A stretch of DNA of 64,000 nucleotides from NCBI RefSeq assembly GCF_049341065.1, contig NZ_JBMPIX010000018.1, positions 22,370 to 86,369 of the forward strand. The letters run 5' to 3'. Positions within the stretch are counted from its first letter, which is position 1; every line of letters begins with the position of its first letter. The position numbers and the translations under genes were made by a program. Source of the DNA: Pacificoceanicola sp049341065 (GTDB lineage Bacteria; Pseudomonadota; Alphaproteobacteria; Rhodobacterales; Rhodobacteraceae). Below, one piece after another: positions 26,989 through 36,055 of this stretch. The notes below the pieces were generated by a model. The model searched no databases, was not told the origin of the DNA, and saw only the letters and a list, made by a program, of their open reading frames with translations.

Positions 26989-27935
26989 GCCATGACCTCG
27001 GTTGGACGGGCGCGCAGGTTGCGGGCCAGAAGGTCCATCGCGGCCATACGCACCGCGACGCCCATTTCGACCTGATCCTGAATGACGCTGCGGTTGATGT
27101 CATCGGCAAGCGTGCCGTCGATCTCGACGCCCCGGTTCATCGGTCCTGGGTGCATGACGATGGCGTCTTCCCTGGCGTTCGACAGCTTTTCGGCATCCAA
27201 CCCGTAGCGGTGGTAATATTCCCGCTCGGACGGGATGAAACCGCCGTCCATACGTTCCTTTTGCAGGCGGAGCATCATGACGACATCGACGTCTTTCAAG
27301 CCTTCGGCCATGTTGTCATAGACCTCGACGCCAAAGTGTTCGATCCCCGAGGGCATAAGCGTGGCCGGACCCACAAGGCGGATGCGGTTTTCCATCTTGT
27401 GCAGCAGCAGGATGTTCGATCGCGCCACGCGGGAATGGGCGATGTCGCCGCAGATGGCGATGTTCAGCCGGTGCAGGCGACCCTTGGCGCGGCGGATGGT
27501 CAGCGCGTCCAACAGCGCCTGCGTGGGGTGTTCGTGGCGTCCGTCCCCGGCGTTCAGGACGGCGCAATTGACTTTTTGGCTCAGCAGATCGACGGCGCCG
27601 GAATGCGGATGACGCACGACCAGAAGATCGGGGCGCATGGCGTTCAGCGTCATCGCCGTGTCGATCAGGGTTTCCCCCTTTTTGATCGAGCTCGCCTGCA
27701 TTGCCATGTTCATCACATCCGCACCCAGCCGCTTGCCCGCCAGTTCGAAACTGGCCTGCGTGCGGGTCGAATTTTCGAAGAACATGTTGATTTGCGTCAG
27801 TCCCGCCAGGGCGTTTGCATGTTTGTCACGTCGCCGGTTGAAGCTGACATACTGGTCGGCAAGATCCAGAAGGGTTGTAATCTCGTCGGGGCGCAGGGGC
27901 TCGATGCCCAGAAGGTGGCGGTGGTCGAAACGCAT
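26985..27935 (-). CDS. pyrB: aspartate carbamoyltransferase catalytic subunit
   Basis: PyrB condenses carbamoyl phosphate with aspartate in pyrimidine synthesis. The 316-residue product carries the carbamoyl-phosphate loop FFENSTRTQASFELAGKRLG and the aspartate-site HPGPMNRG, plus DLLVVRHPHSG. The ATG at 27933-27935 is preceded by GAGGG at a good distance; the frame extends 18 codons upstream without a site. It heads a run of five coupled genes (pyrB, three small membrane-type proteins, a pyrC-like gene). No pyrI is present, which fits a PyrB that associates with an inactive dihydroorotase-like partner. Confidence 0.96.
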   Translation of the reverse strand: MRFDHRHLLGIEPLRPDEITTLLDLADQYVSFNRRRDKHANALAGLTQINMFFENSTRTQASFELAGKRLGADVMNMAMQASSIKKGETLIDTAMTLNAMRPDLLVVRHPHSGAVDLLSQKVNCAVLNAGDGRHEHPTQALLDALTIRRAKGRLHRLNIAICGDIAHSRVARSNILLLHKMENRIRLVGPATLMPSGIEHFGVEVYDNMAEGLKDVDVVMMLRLQKERMDGGFIPSEREYYHRYGLDAEKLSNAREDAIVMHPGPMNRGVEIDGTLADDINRSVIQDQVEMGVAVRMAAMDLLARNLRARPTEVMA

Positions 27936-28145
27936 GAGGCCCTCGTGTTGATCTAGTGCCGTAATAGAAAGCAGCGCGCCCGGGGGCAAGGGCCGGGGCG
28001 CTGGCTAGGCACAGCTTCGCGCGCGGCTAAAGCCGCACCTTTACCTTAGGTCGTGTTTGTGGCCGATCTTTGGCCGTTAGTATTTGTGAAAAGAACGCGC
28101 GCTGCGCATTTCCAATGGCCAAGTGCAAGGGATAAGGTGCTTCCG

Positions 28146-28940
28146 ATGGAATCGGCATTGGATTGGCATACGGCGCGGGCCTTGCTTGAATGGCAGCTCG
28201 AGATGGGGGTGGACGAGGCGATCTCGGACAGCCCGGTGGATCGATTTGCCGTCGAACATGCCGCGCGCGAGCAGGCCAAGGCCAAAAAATCGCAGGTGGC
28301 CGTGGCGCGGGGCGCTCCGGGCGCGGTGCCGCAGCAAGAGGGGCCAGACCCCGTTGAAGCGGCGGTCGCCAGTGCCAAAGGCGCCGGTGATCTGGATGCG
28401 CTACGCGCTGCCATGGGCGCCTATGATCATTGTGAATTGAAACGCGGGGCGCGCAATCTGGTATTCTCGGACGGGGTGCCGGGCGCTCGGGTCATGATCA
28501 TCGGCGAAGCGCCGGGGCGTGATGAGGACCGCGAAGGCAAGCCTTTCGTTGGGCGCGCCGGGCAACTGCTTGACAGGATGCTTTCGGCGATAGACTTGAG
28601 CCGCAAAGAAAGCGTCTACATCACCAATGTGGTGCCATGGCGGCCGCCACAAAACCGCGATCCCAATGCTGAAGAGATCGCCATGATGCTGCCATTTCTG
28701 CATCGGCATATTGCGCTGGCCAAGCCGGACGTGCTGGTCATCGTCGGCAATATCAGCTGTCAGGCGCTTTTGGGCAAACGCGGGATCACCCGGTTGCGCG
28801 GACAGTGGGCAGAAGTGCAGGGCAAGCCCGCGCTGCCGATGGTGCATCCGGCCTATCTGTTGCGGACGCCCGCCGCCAAACGCGAAGCATGGGCAGATCT
28901 TTTGACGTTGAAAGCCAAGCTCAGGGCGATGGCGCAATGA
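28146..28940 (+). CDS. uracil-DNA glycosylase, family 4-like, without the iron-sulfur cysteines
   Basis: A 264-residue DNA repair glycosylase that removes uracil from DNA. Motif 1, GEAPGRDEDREGKPFVGR, and the C-terminal MVHPAYLL block are those of family 4 and related enzymes. Family 4 normally binds a 4Fe-4S cluster with four cysteines. Here only Cys96 matches; the others are Tyr93, Trp165 (NVVPWRPP) and Met181, and the one further cysteine (Cys205) is not at a ligand place. An N-terminal extension of ~85 residues precedes the domain. The ATG at 28146 was chosen for its AAGG site and conserved start. It overlaps the LysE gene by four bases. Confidence 0.82.
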   Translation: MESALDWHTARALLEWQLEMGVDEAISDSPVDRFAVEHAAREQAKAKKSQVAVARGAPGAVPQQEGPDPVEAAVASAKGAGDLDALRAAMGAYDHCELKRGARNLVFSDGVPGARVMIIGEAPGRDEDREGKPFVGRAGQLLDRMLSAIDLSRKESVYITNVVPWRPPQNRDPNAEEIAMMLPFLHRHIALAKPDVLVIVGNISCQALLGKRGITRLRGQWAEVQGKPALPMVHPAYLLRTPAAKREAWADLLTLKAKLRAMAQ

Positions 28941-29557
28941 TCGTGGAGCCTTTGGTTCTGGCGACTTTTGTGCCAGCCTCGCTGGCGCTGAACCTGACGC
29001 CGGGGGCGGACATGATGTTTTGCCTTGCCCAGGGCCTGCGCGGCGGAGCGCGGCCCGGATGGGCGGCCTCTGCCGGGATCGCGGCAGGCGGTTTGCTTCA
29101 CGCAAGTCTTGCTGGGTTGGGGCTCAGCGCGCTCTTGGCGACGATGCCCGGCGCGTTCGAGGTGATCCGATGGGCCGGCGTGGCCTATCTTTTGTGGCTG
29201 GCGGTGCGGACCCTGCTGTCGCCCTTTGGCGGGCCAGATGTGGCGGGCCTCAGCGCCGCGCGGGCCTTTTCCCAAGGGTTCGTGGTCAATCTGACAAACC
29301 CCAAGGTGATCCTGTTTATCCTCGCCTTTGTGCCGCAGTTCGTTGACCCAACCCGCGCGATCCTGCCGCAGTTCCTTGTCTTCGGCGCAGCGCTATCTTT
29401 AGGGGGACTGATCGTAAATGGTCTGGTCGGGCAATTTGCGGGCCATCTGCGCGGTGCGCTGAGCGGCGGCACCATGGTGGAAAAAGCGCTGCGCTATGTG
29501 TCGGCGACGTTGTTCGCCGGGCTGGCGCTGCGGCTGGCAATCAGCACGGCCAGATGA
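28937..29557 (+). CDS. LysE/RhtB family amino acid exporter
   Basis: A 206-residue inner-membrane protein with about six hydrophobic helices, of the LysE/RhtB translocator family, which exports amino acids or related small molecules. The N-terminal block LALNLTPGADMMFCLAQGLRGG is the family signature, and the NLTNPKVILFILAFVPQFV stretch in the middle is also conserved. The ATG overlaps the stop of the glycosylase gene. moaB starts 21 bases later, so the three may share a transcript, though I see no functional link. The substrate cannot be predicted. Confidence 0.88.
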   Translation: MIVEPLVLATFVPASLALNLTPGADMMFCLAQGLRGGARPGWAASAGIAAGGLLHASLAGLGLSALLATMPGAFEVIRWAGVAYLLWLAVRTLLSPFGGPDVAGLSAARAFSQGFVVNLTNPKVILFILAFVPQFVDPTRAILPQFLVFGAALSLGGLIVNGLVGQFAGHLRGALSGGTMVEKALRYVSATLFAGLALRLAISTAR

Positions 29558-29578
29558 CACGTCGCGAGTGGGGGCAAA

Positions 29579-30121
29579 ATGAGCCGTATCGACGAAAGCA
29601 AAGAGTTTATCCCTGTGCGCATCGCCGTTCTGACGGTCAGTGACACGCGCGGATTGGCCGAGGATCGTTCAGGCGACACCCTCGTGCAGCGGCTGACCGA
29701 AGCGGGGCATACTCTGGCGGATCGCAAGATCATCCGCGATGAACGCGCCGAGATTGCCGATCAGCTGCGCGCGTGGATCGCCGATCCCGAGGTAGACGTG
29801 GTGATCTCCACCGGCGGAACCGGGCTTACCGGGCGCGACGTGACGGTCGAGGCGCACCGCGATGTCTATGAAAAGGAAATCGACGCCTTCGGCACGGTTT
29901 TCACAATGGTGTCCTTCCAAAAAATTGGCACCAGCGCGGTTCAAAGCCGCGCCACAGGCGGCGTCGCGGGCGGCACCTATCTGTTTGCTCTGCCGGGCAG
30001 TACGGGTGCTTGCAAGGACGCATGGGATGAAATTTTGCGCTGGCAGCTCGATTTCCGGCACCGCCCTTGTAACTTTGTCGAGATTTTTCCGCGTCTGGAT
30101 GAACATTTGCGACGGAAGTGA
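29579..30121 (+). CDS. moaB: molybdenum cofactor biosynthesis protein B
   Basis: MoaB/MogA-fold proteins bind molybdopterin and adenylate it before molybdenum insertion. The 180-residue product has the signatures AVLTVSDTRG, STGGTGLTGRDVT (the GGTG phosphate loop) and LFALPGSTGACKDAWDEIL. It stands about 14 kb from the mobA-mobB-moeA group in this window, so the cofactor genes are split between two loci. The start follows a GGGG-containing site at a suitable distance. The next gene, an RND adaptor, starts 100 bases later. Confidence 0.94.
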   Translation: MSRIDESKEFIPVRIAVLTVSDTRGLAEDRSGDTLVQRLTEAGHTLADRKIIRDERAEIADQLRAWIADPEVDVVISTGGTGLTGRDVTVEAHRDVYEKEIDAFGTVFTMVSFQKIGTSAVQSRATGGVAGGTYLFALPGSTGACKDAWDEILRWQLDFRHRPCNFVEIFPRLDEHLRRK

Positions 30122-30221
30122 TCCGAAGCAGCGTATAATCTCGTAATACCTTGTGTGGGCGCAGCTTGGGGCATACTCAAGCCTGTCCATGTTTTGCGGT
30201 GCTTTCCGCGGGGATTTATTG

Positions 30222-31679
30222 ATGCGCTTCCTACGCAAAAGCCTGACCGGGCTGTTTCTGATGGCGATGACCTTGGGGCTGTTGTTCTATGCTGGAACAA
30301 TGGTGCGCGACGCCGTGCAGGCGCGACTGAGCGAAGAACCCAGAGTGCCGCAAGCGCGCGAACGGGTCTTTGCGGTCAATGTTGTGCCGATCACGTTTGA
30401 AACAGTCACACCGGTTCTTAGCGCCTTCGGCGAGGTTCAGTCGAGCCGCACGTTGGAGCTGCGCGCAGCAAGCGGCGGGACGCTGATCGATCTTGATCCG
30501 GCCTTTGTGGAAGGTGGTCAAGTGACCGAAGGCCAGCTTTTGGCACGGATCGATCCGGCAGATGCTCAAGCGTCGCTTGAGCGAGCCGAAAGCGATCTTC
30601 TGGACGCCGAGGCCGAGCAGCGCGAAGCGGATCGCGCCATCGTTCTGGCCGGGGATGAACTGGAGGCCGCCCGCGATCAGGTGGCGCTGCGCGAGCAGGC
30701 TTTGAAGCGGCAAAACGATCTTGTGGCGCGCAATGTTGGCACCGCTGCAGCTGTCGAAACGGCCGAGCTGGCACTGTCGACCGCCAAACAGGCCGTGCTG
30801 TCGCGCCGTCAGGCCGTGGCCGCCGCACAATCACGCATCGATCAGGCCGCGACCCGGCTCAAGCGCGCTGAGATTGCGCTGGACGAGGCGCGCCGCCATC
30901 TCAGCAACACCGAAATCCGCGCCGAATTTGCGGGCACGCTGTCGGATGTTACAGTGGTCGGCGGGCGGCTCGTGTCCTCGAACGAAAAGCTGGCACAGAT
31001 CGTCGATGCCAGCGCGCTGGAAGTGGTTTTTCGCGTCTCGACACAGGAATACGCGCGTTTGCTGGACGACAATGGACAGTTGCGCCGCGCCGATGTGACG
31101 GTGACACTGGATGTTTTTGGAACCAACCTTCAGGCCACCGGCACGATCAGCCGTGAAAGCGCGGCGGTGGGCGATGGCCAGACCGGGCGTCGTCTGTATG
31201 CAACCTTGAACGCGCCGCGCGGCTTTAAGCCCGGCGATTTCGTCACCGTCTCCATTCAAGAGGCTCCTTTGCCTTTTGTGGCGCGTCTGCCTGCCACGGC
31301 CGTCAATGCCGCTGGTGAAGTGCTGTTGATCGGTGAGGAAGATCGCCTGACCGTGGCTCAGGTCACGGTGCTGCGGCGACAGGGCGACGATGTTCTGATC
31401 CGCGCCCGCGATCTGGAGGGCAAAGAGGTGGTCGCTGAACGCACGCCGCTTCTGGGCGCCGGGATCCGCGTCAACCCACTGCGCAGCGGCACCTCTGCCA
31501 CTCTGGTCGAACCCGAGATGCTGGAGTTGACCGAAGAACGCCGCGCCAAGCTGCGCGCCTTTGTCGAGGCCAACACCCGCATGCCCGCTGAGGCCAAGAC
31601 CCGTCTGCTGGCGCAACTTTCGCAGGACAAGGTTCCGGCCAGCACGGTCGCCCGCATCGAAGCCCGGATGGGAGGCTGA
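30222..31679 (+). CDS. RND efflux periplasmic adaptor subunit
   Basis: A 485-residue membrane-fusion protein that links an RND pump to an outer-membrane channel. Residues ~8-28 form the N-terminal anchor. Next come the barrel-sandwich half with GGTLIDLDPAFVEGGQV, a helical hairpin (about residues 110-230), the second lipoyl half (EIRAEFAGTLSDVTVVGG) and a beta-barrel. The last ~55 residues (LTEERRAKLRAFVEAN onward) form a helical tail not typical of the family, which usually ends near 400 residues. The ATG at 30222 has GGGGA seven bases upstream. The permease starts one base after its stop. Confidence 0.9.
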   Translation: MRFLRKSLTGLFLMAMTLGLLFYAGTMVRDAVQARLSEEPRVPQARERVFAVNVVPITFETVTPVLSAFGEVQSSRTLELRAASGGTLIDLDPAFVEGGQVTEGQLLARIDPADAQASLERAESDLLDAEAEQREADRAIVLAGDELEAARDQVALREQALKRQNDLVARNVGTAAAVETAELALSTAKQAVLSRRQAVAAAQSRIDQAATRLKRAEIALDEARRHLSNTEIRAEFAGTLSDVTVVGGRLVSSNEKLAQIVDASALEVVFRVSTQEYARLLDDNGQLRRADVTVTLDVFGTNLQATGTISRESAAVGDGQTGRRLYATLNAPRGFKPGDFVTVSIQEAPLPFVARLPATAVNAAGEVLLIGEEDRLTVAQVTVLRRQGDDVLIRARDLEGKEVVAERTPLLGAGIRVNPLRSGTSATLVEPEMLELTEERRAKLRAFVEANTRMPAEAKTRLLAQLSQDKVPASTVARIEARMGG

Positions 31680-31680
31680 C

Positions 31681-34600
31681 ATGCGCGCTTTGCCCCAAGG
31701 CGCCGGTGGAATCTTTTCCTATTTCGCCCGGCACCCGACACTGGCCAACCTGCTCTTGGTGATGCTGCTGGCCGCTGGGGCCTTTGCGGTTCCGAACATG
31801 CGGGCGCAGTTCTTTCCTGATGTGATCATCGACGAAGTCAACGTTTCGGTGCGCTGGGACGGGGCCGGGGCAGAAGACGTTGATTCCGCCGTCGTGCAGG
31901 TGCTGGAGCCGACCTTGCTTGCGGTCGAAGGGGTCGAAAGCTCGTCCGCGACATCGCGCGAAGGGCGCGCAACGATCGCCTTGGAATTTGAGCCGGGTTG
32001 GGACATGGCCCGCGCCGCCAATGACGTGCAGTCGGCAGTGGACGGGATCACCAACCTGCCCGAAGACGCAGAAGAGCCGGACGTTCAGCGCCGCTATTGG
32101 CGCGACAGGGTGACCGATTTGGTGATCACCGGCCCGGTCAGCACCGACCAACTGGCGCGGTTTGCCGATGAACTGGTGGTGCGTTTGTTCGCCGAAGGGG
32201 TGACCCGCACGACGATCCAGGGACTTGCCGCCCCGCAAACCGTGGTCGAAGTGCCGACGCAGAACCTGATCGCCAACGACGTCTCGATGGCCGCCATTGC
32301 AAGCGCCATAGGCGCCGAGGTCAACGCGGATCCGGCGGGCGATGTGGGCAGTTCAGGGGCGCGTGTCAGGACAGGCGTGGAAAAACGCAGCGCCGAAGAC
32401 ATCGCAGGGATCGTCCTGCGCTCGAACGCTGATGGATCCAAGCTGACTGTTGGGGATGTAGCGCGCATCCGGGTCGAAGGAATTGACCGGGCGCGCAGCT
32501 ATTTTGTTGGTGATAACCCGGCCATTTCCGTGCGTGTCGATCGAAGCGACCGGGGCGATGCCATTGGAATTCAGGCAACGGTACAAGAGGTCTCGGGCGC
32601 GTTTCAGGCATCGCTTCCGCAAGGCGTCAGCATTGACCTGATCCGCACCCGGTCTGAGGCGATCACCGGCAGGCTGAATATCCTGCTGGACAACGCCATG
32701 ATGGGGCTGGGTCTGGTTGTGGCCTTGTTGTTCCTGTTCCTCAACGCGCGCACTGCACTTTGGGTGGCGGCGGGGATTCCGACCTCGCTGCTGGCCGCAA
32801 TTGCGCTAATGTATGTGTCCGGGCTGACCATCAACATGATCTCGCTGTTTGCGCTGATCATCACGCTTGGCATCGTGGTGGATGACGCCATCGTGGTGGG
32901 CGAACACGCCGACCATCTGGCGCGGCGCGGACTTGGCCCCTTTGAGGCAGCGGAAACGGCGGCGCGCCGTATGGCACTGCCTGTCTTCTCGGCGACGTTG
33001 ACCACGATCATCGCGTTCTTTGGCCTTGTCGCGATCGGCGGGCGCTTTGGCGATCTGATCGCCGATATCCCCTTTACGGTGATCGCGGTGCTTTTGGCCT
33101 CATTGGTCGAATGCTTTTTGATCCTGCCGAACCACATGGCCCATGCGCTGGCCCACAGCGCCAAGAGCCACTGGTATGATCTGCCTTCGCGCCTGACCAA
33201 CCGGGGGTTCCGCTGGTTTCGGGAAACGCTTTTCCGCCCCTTCATGGCGGGCGTGATCGCCGCGCGCTATGTGGTGCTGGCCGGGGCTGTTGTGGCCTTC
33301 GCCAGCCAGGCTGCTCTGTTCATTCGTGGTGATGTACAGTGGAGGTTCTTCAATTCGCCCGAGCGGCCTTCGATCACCGGGAACTTTGCAATGGCGCCCG
33401 GCGCCGTCCGCGAAGATACGCTGGCTCAGATGCGGCTGCTTCAGAAAACTACCGAAGAGCTGGGCACCGAATACGAAGAACGCTACGGCGCCAATCCGTT
33501 GCTCTATGTGATGGCCGAGATCGGCGGCAACTCGGGCCGGGGGCTGGCCGGGGCCGACAGCAAGGATCCGGATCAATTGGGCGGTATTTCCATCGAGTTA
33601 ATCGAAGCGGACCTGCGCCCCTATTCCAGCTTTGCCTTTGTAGGCGAGCTTCAGGAACGCGTGACCAAGCATCCTCTGGTCGAAACGATTTCGTTCCGTG
33701 GATGGCGCTCCGGTCCCGGCGGGGATGCGTTGGACGTGCAGTTTTATGGCGCCAGCGCCGAGGTTCTCAAGCGCGCCTCAGAGGATCTCAAGGCTGCGGT
33801 CACCCGCTTCCCCGAGGTGTCGGCTGTCGAGGACAATCTGGCCTACGACAAAGAAGAACTGATCCTTGAACTGACGCCGCAAGGGCTGGCGTTGGGCTTT
33901 GACATCGACGGTTTGGGGCGCGTGTTGCGCAACCGGCTGGGCGGAATCGAGGCAGCGACCTATCCCGATGGTCCGCGCTCGGCCACGATCCGGGTGGAAC
34001 TGCCCGAGGACGAGCTGACCGCCGATTTCCTTGAACGGACCCACATGCGGACGGACGCGGGCGAATACGTGCCCTTGGCCGATCTGGTCAGCGTCAAACG
34101 CCGCACCGGATTTTCGACCGTTCTGCGCGAGAATGGCATTCGTCAGATTTCCGTCACCGGCGATATTTCCGAAGATGATCCGGCCCGTGCGACGGAAATC
34201 ATGAAAGCGCTGGAAGAAGAGATTTTGCCCGGAATCGCCTCGGCCCGGCAGGTGGATTACCGGATTTCCGGTTTGGCTGAGCAAGAGAACGAGTTTCTGG
34301 CCGATGCGTTAAGCGGTCTGGTGCTGGTTCTGTTGAGCATCTACCTTGTTCTGGCTTGGGTTTTCGCCAGTTGGACCCGGCCCATGGTTGTCATGTCGGT
34401 AATCCCATTCGGTCTGGTGGGCGCGATCTATGGCCATGCGGTCTGGGAGATTCCTTTGAGCATGTTCACGGTTGTCGGCCTGCTGGGGATGACGGGTATC
34501 ATCATCAACGACTCGATTGTTCTGGTCACCCAGATCGACGAATACGCCGCCGAGCGGGGCATCCTGCCGTCGATCATCGACGGTGCGGCAGATCGCCTGC

Positions 34601-35076
34601 GACCGGTGTTCCTGACCACGGCGACGACGGTTCTGGGCCTTGCGCCTTTGCTGTATGAACGGTCATCCGATGCGCAGTTCCTCAAGCCGACGGTGGTGAC
34701 GCTTGTCTATGGGTTGGGCTTTGGATTGGTTCTGGTGCTGATGGTCGTGCCTGCGCTGATCGCTGTGCAACATGACATGGGCAAGATGCGGCAGGCCTTT
34801 CAACGCGGGCTCAGGTTCCGGGCAATGGGTGTGCGCAGTATGATCTGGCTGGCGTCGCTGGCGCTGCTGGGCTGGCTGGGCGCAACCATGGGCCATGTGG
34901 CATGGACCGGAGAGCTGCCCAAGAAACTCGCGCTTCCTCAAATCGCCACGCTATCGCCGATGCTGGCGGCCTTTGGGTTGTTCATCCTTGGGGCGGCCGT
35001 GTTTACGCTGGCACTGTATGTGCTGAGTGGACTTGCGCTGATGCTGTCGCGGCGGCTGCGGCGCTCTGCAGCCTGA
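31681..35076 (+). CDS. RND efflux transporter permease
   Basis: The 1131-residue proton-driven pump of an RND tripartite system, acting in the inner membrane. It has the N-terminal helix SYFARHPTLANLLLVMLL, the proton-relay pair in GIVVDDAIVVGEHAD (helix 4), large periplasmic loops, and the conserved GMTGIIINDSIVLV and TATTVLGLAPL blocks in the second half. It is about 90 residues longer than common pumps: after the last standard helix, two further hydrophobic helices are present (about 1053-1073 and 1093-1121). Substrates are unknown; the sequence resembles the small-molecule efflux class rather than metal pumps. No outer-membrane gene is adjacent. Confidence 0.93.
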   Translation: MRALPQGAGGIFSYFARHPTLANLLLVMLLAAGAFAVPNMRAQFFPDVIIDEVNVSVRWDGAGAEDVDSAVVQVLEPTLLAVEGVESSSATSREGRATIALEFEPGWDMARAANDVQSAVDGITNLPEDAEEPDVQRRYWRDRVTDLVITGPVSTDQLARFADELVVRLFAEGVTRTTIQGLAAPQTVVEVPTQNLIANDVSMAAIASAIGAEVNADPAGDVGSSGARVRTGVEKRSAEDIAGIVLRSNADGSKLTVGDVARIRVEGIDRARSYFVGDNPAISVRVDRSDRGDAIGIQATVQEVSGAFQASLPQGVSIDLIRTRSEAITGRLNILLDNAMMGLGLVVALLFLFLNARTALWVAAGIPTSLLAAIALMYVSGLTINMISLFALIITLGIVVDDAIVVGEHADHLARRGLGPFEAAETAARRMALPVFSATLTTIIAFFGLVAIGGRFGDLIADIPFTVIAVLLASLVECFLILPNHMAHALAHSAKSHWYDLPSRLTNRGFRWFRETLFRPFMAGVIAARYVVLAGAVVAFASQAALFIRGDVQWRFFNSPERPSITGNFAMAPGAVREDTLAQMRLLQKTTEELGTEYEERYGANPLLYVMAEIGGNSGRGLAGADSKDPDQLGGISIELIEADLRPYSSFAFVGELQERVTKHPLVETISFRGWRSGPGGDALDVQFYGASAEVLKRASEDLKAAVTRFPEVSAVEDNLAYDKEELILELTPQGLALGFDIDGLGRVLRNRLGGIEAATYPDGPRSATIRVELPEDELTADFLERTHMRTDAGEYVPLADLVSVKRRTGFSTVLRENGIRQISVTGDISEDDPARATEIMKALEEEILPGIASARQVDYRISGLAEQENEFLADALSGLVLVLLSIYLVLAWVFASWTRPMVVMSVIPFGLVGAIYGHAVWEIPLSMFTVVGLLGMTGIIINDSIVLVTQIDEYAAERGILPSIIDGAADRLRPVFLTTATTVLGLAPLLYERSSDAQFLKPTVVTLVYGLGFGLVLVLMVVPALIAVQHDMGKMRQAFQRGLRFRAMGVRSMIWLASLALLGWLGATMGHVAWTGELPKKLALPQIATLSPMLAAFGLFILGAAVFTLALYVLSGLALMLSRRLRRSAA

Positions 35077-35080
35077 AAGT

Positions 35081-35100
35081 GGGCGGGGTAGACCCCGTCC
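35081..35100. terminator. hairpin between convergent genes
   Basis: GGGCGGGG (35081-35088) pairs with CCCCGTCC (35093-35100) with one G-T pair and a four-base loop. It sits between the stops of the pump gene and the DsbD-like gene and could end both transcripts. No T-run is present on either side. Confidence 0.5.
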
Positions 35101-35107
35101 CTAGGGC

Positions 35108-35902
35108 TCAGCGGTCGCAGCCTTTGATGTCCACGGCCATGCCGCTGGAAATCACGGTGATCCGCACGCCTGACCGATCCAGCGCAAAAGCGGCTCCGTC
35201 CATATGGGACAGCCGTGTTTCGCTGACCAGTTGACCGCCTTCCCAACGGCTTGTCGGCTCGGCCACCCAGACATTGGGGTCGGCGGTTTCGATCACGGTT
35301 TCAGGGGCGCCGCTGCTGCGGGGCATGTTGATCCTGGCTTTCAGGGTCATACCGTCACTGCCAAGCCCGACCTCGCATTTGACCGCTTTCACGCCGGCTT
35401 CGGCAGCGGAAAAAGGCACATCGGCCATGGCTGCGGCGATCATTGGATCTGGTTTGCCCCCCGATGCGGGCAGAATTGCCTCGACTCGTACGCGATGCGG
35501 CAGGCAGACATCCTTGCAGATGCCAATGTCGATCACGCCGCGCAGCCGGCTGTCCTTGCCAAGGTTGCGCAGGCTGACGCGCAGGGGCAGAACAACCTCG
35601 CCCTTGTAGCCAATCGAGCGCATGCCGGATTGGTGAAAGACATGCGGCGCGGGCCAATGTACCTCGACCGCGCGGGTCTGACCGCCGCGCCAGTCGAAAA
35701 TCGGCGGGATGCCAGCGTCGCCGGGGGCGCGCCAATAGGTTTTCCATCCCGGGGCCAACGTCAGGTGCAATGCGGCCATATGATCGCCATTTGGCAGCCG
35801 CCAGCCGGGGCGCAGCTCGGCCTGAACGACGTCGTCATAGCCGCCAGCAACCGCGATGGCGGGCAGGCAAACAAGGGGCAGCAGGGCGCGGATTATCTTC
35901 AT
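35108..35902 (-). CDS. DsbD N-terminal-domain protein without membrane part
   Basis: A 264-residue exported protein (signal peptide about 1-20, ending AVAGG). It resembles the periplasmic N-terminal domain of DsbD/ScsB thiol:disulfide interchange proteins: ALHLTLAPGWKTYWRAPGD, PPIFDW, PAPHVF and the YKGEVVLPLRV strand are typical. A CxxxC pair (Cys129, Cys133 in GICKDVCLPH) lies where the redox cysteines of ScsB-type domains sit. The membrane and thioredoxin domains are absent, and no partner is next to it. It may receive electrons from a DsbD/CcdA encoded elsewhere, or act as a redox chaperone. Confidence 0.75.
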   Translation of the reverse strand: MKIIRALLPLVCLPAIAVAGGYDDVVQAELRPGWRLPNGDHMAALHLTLAPGWKTYWRAPGDAGIPPIFDWRGGQTRAVEVHWPAPHVFHQSGMRSIGYKGEVVLPLRVSLRNLGKDSRLRGVIDIGICKDVCLPHRVRVEAILPASGGKPDPMIAAAMADVPFSAAEAGVKAVKCEVGLGSDGMTLKARINMPRSSGAPETVIETADPNVWVAEPTSRWEGGQLVSETRLSHMDGAAFALDRSGVRITVISSGMAVDIKGCDR

Positions 35903-36055
35903 GCGATTTACATGGCGCTTTTTGTGGTGAATTTGAAGTCACGTATTAGCGATGCACACGGCACGGTGCCACAAGTGTCACGCCCGGCTTTCCCTTGCAC
36001 GCAGCGCGTTGGAGGGCCATGTTAGAAAGACAGACACGGGAGAAAGACCGCCAAA

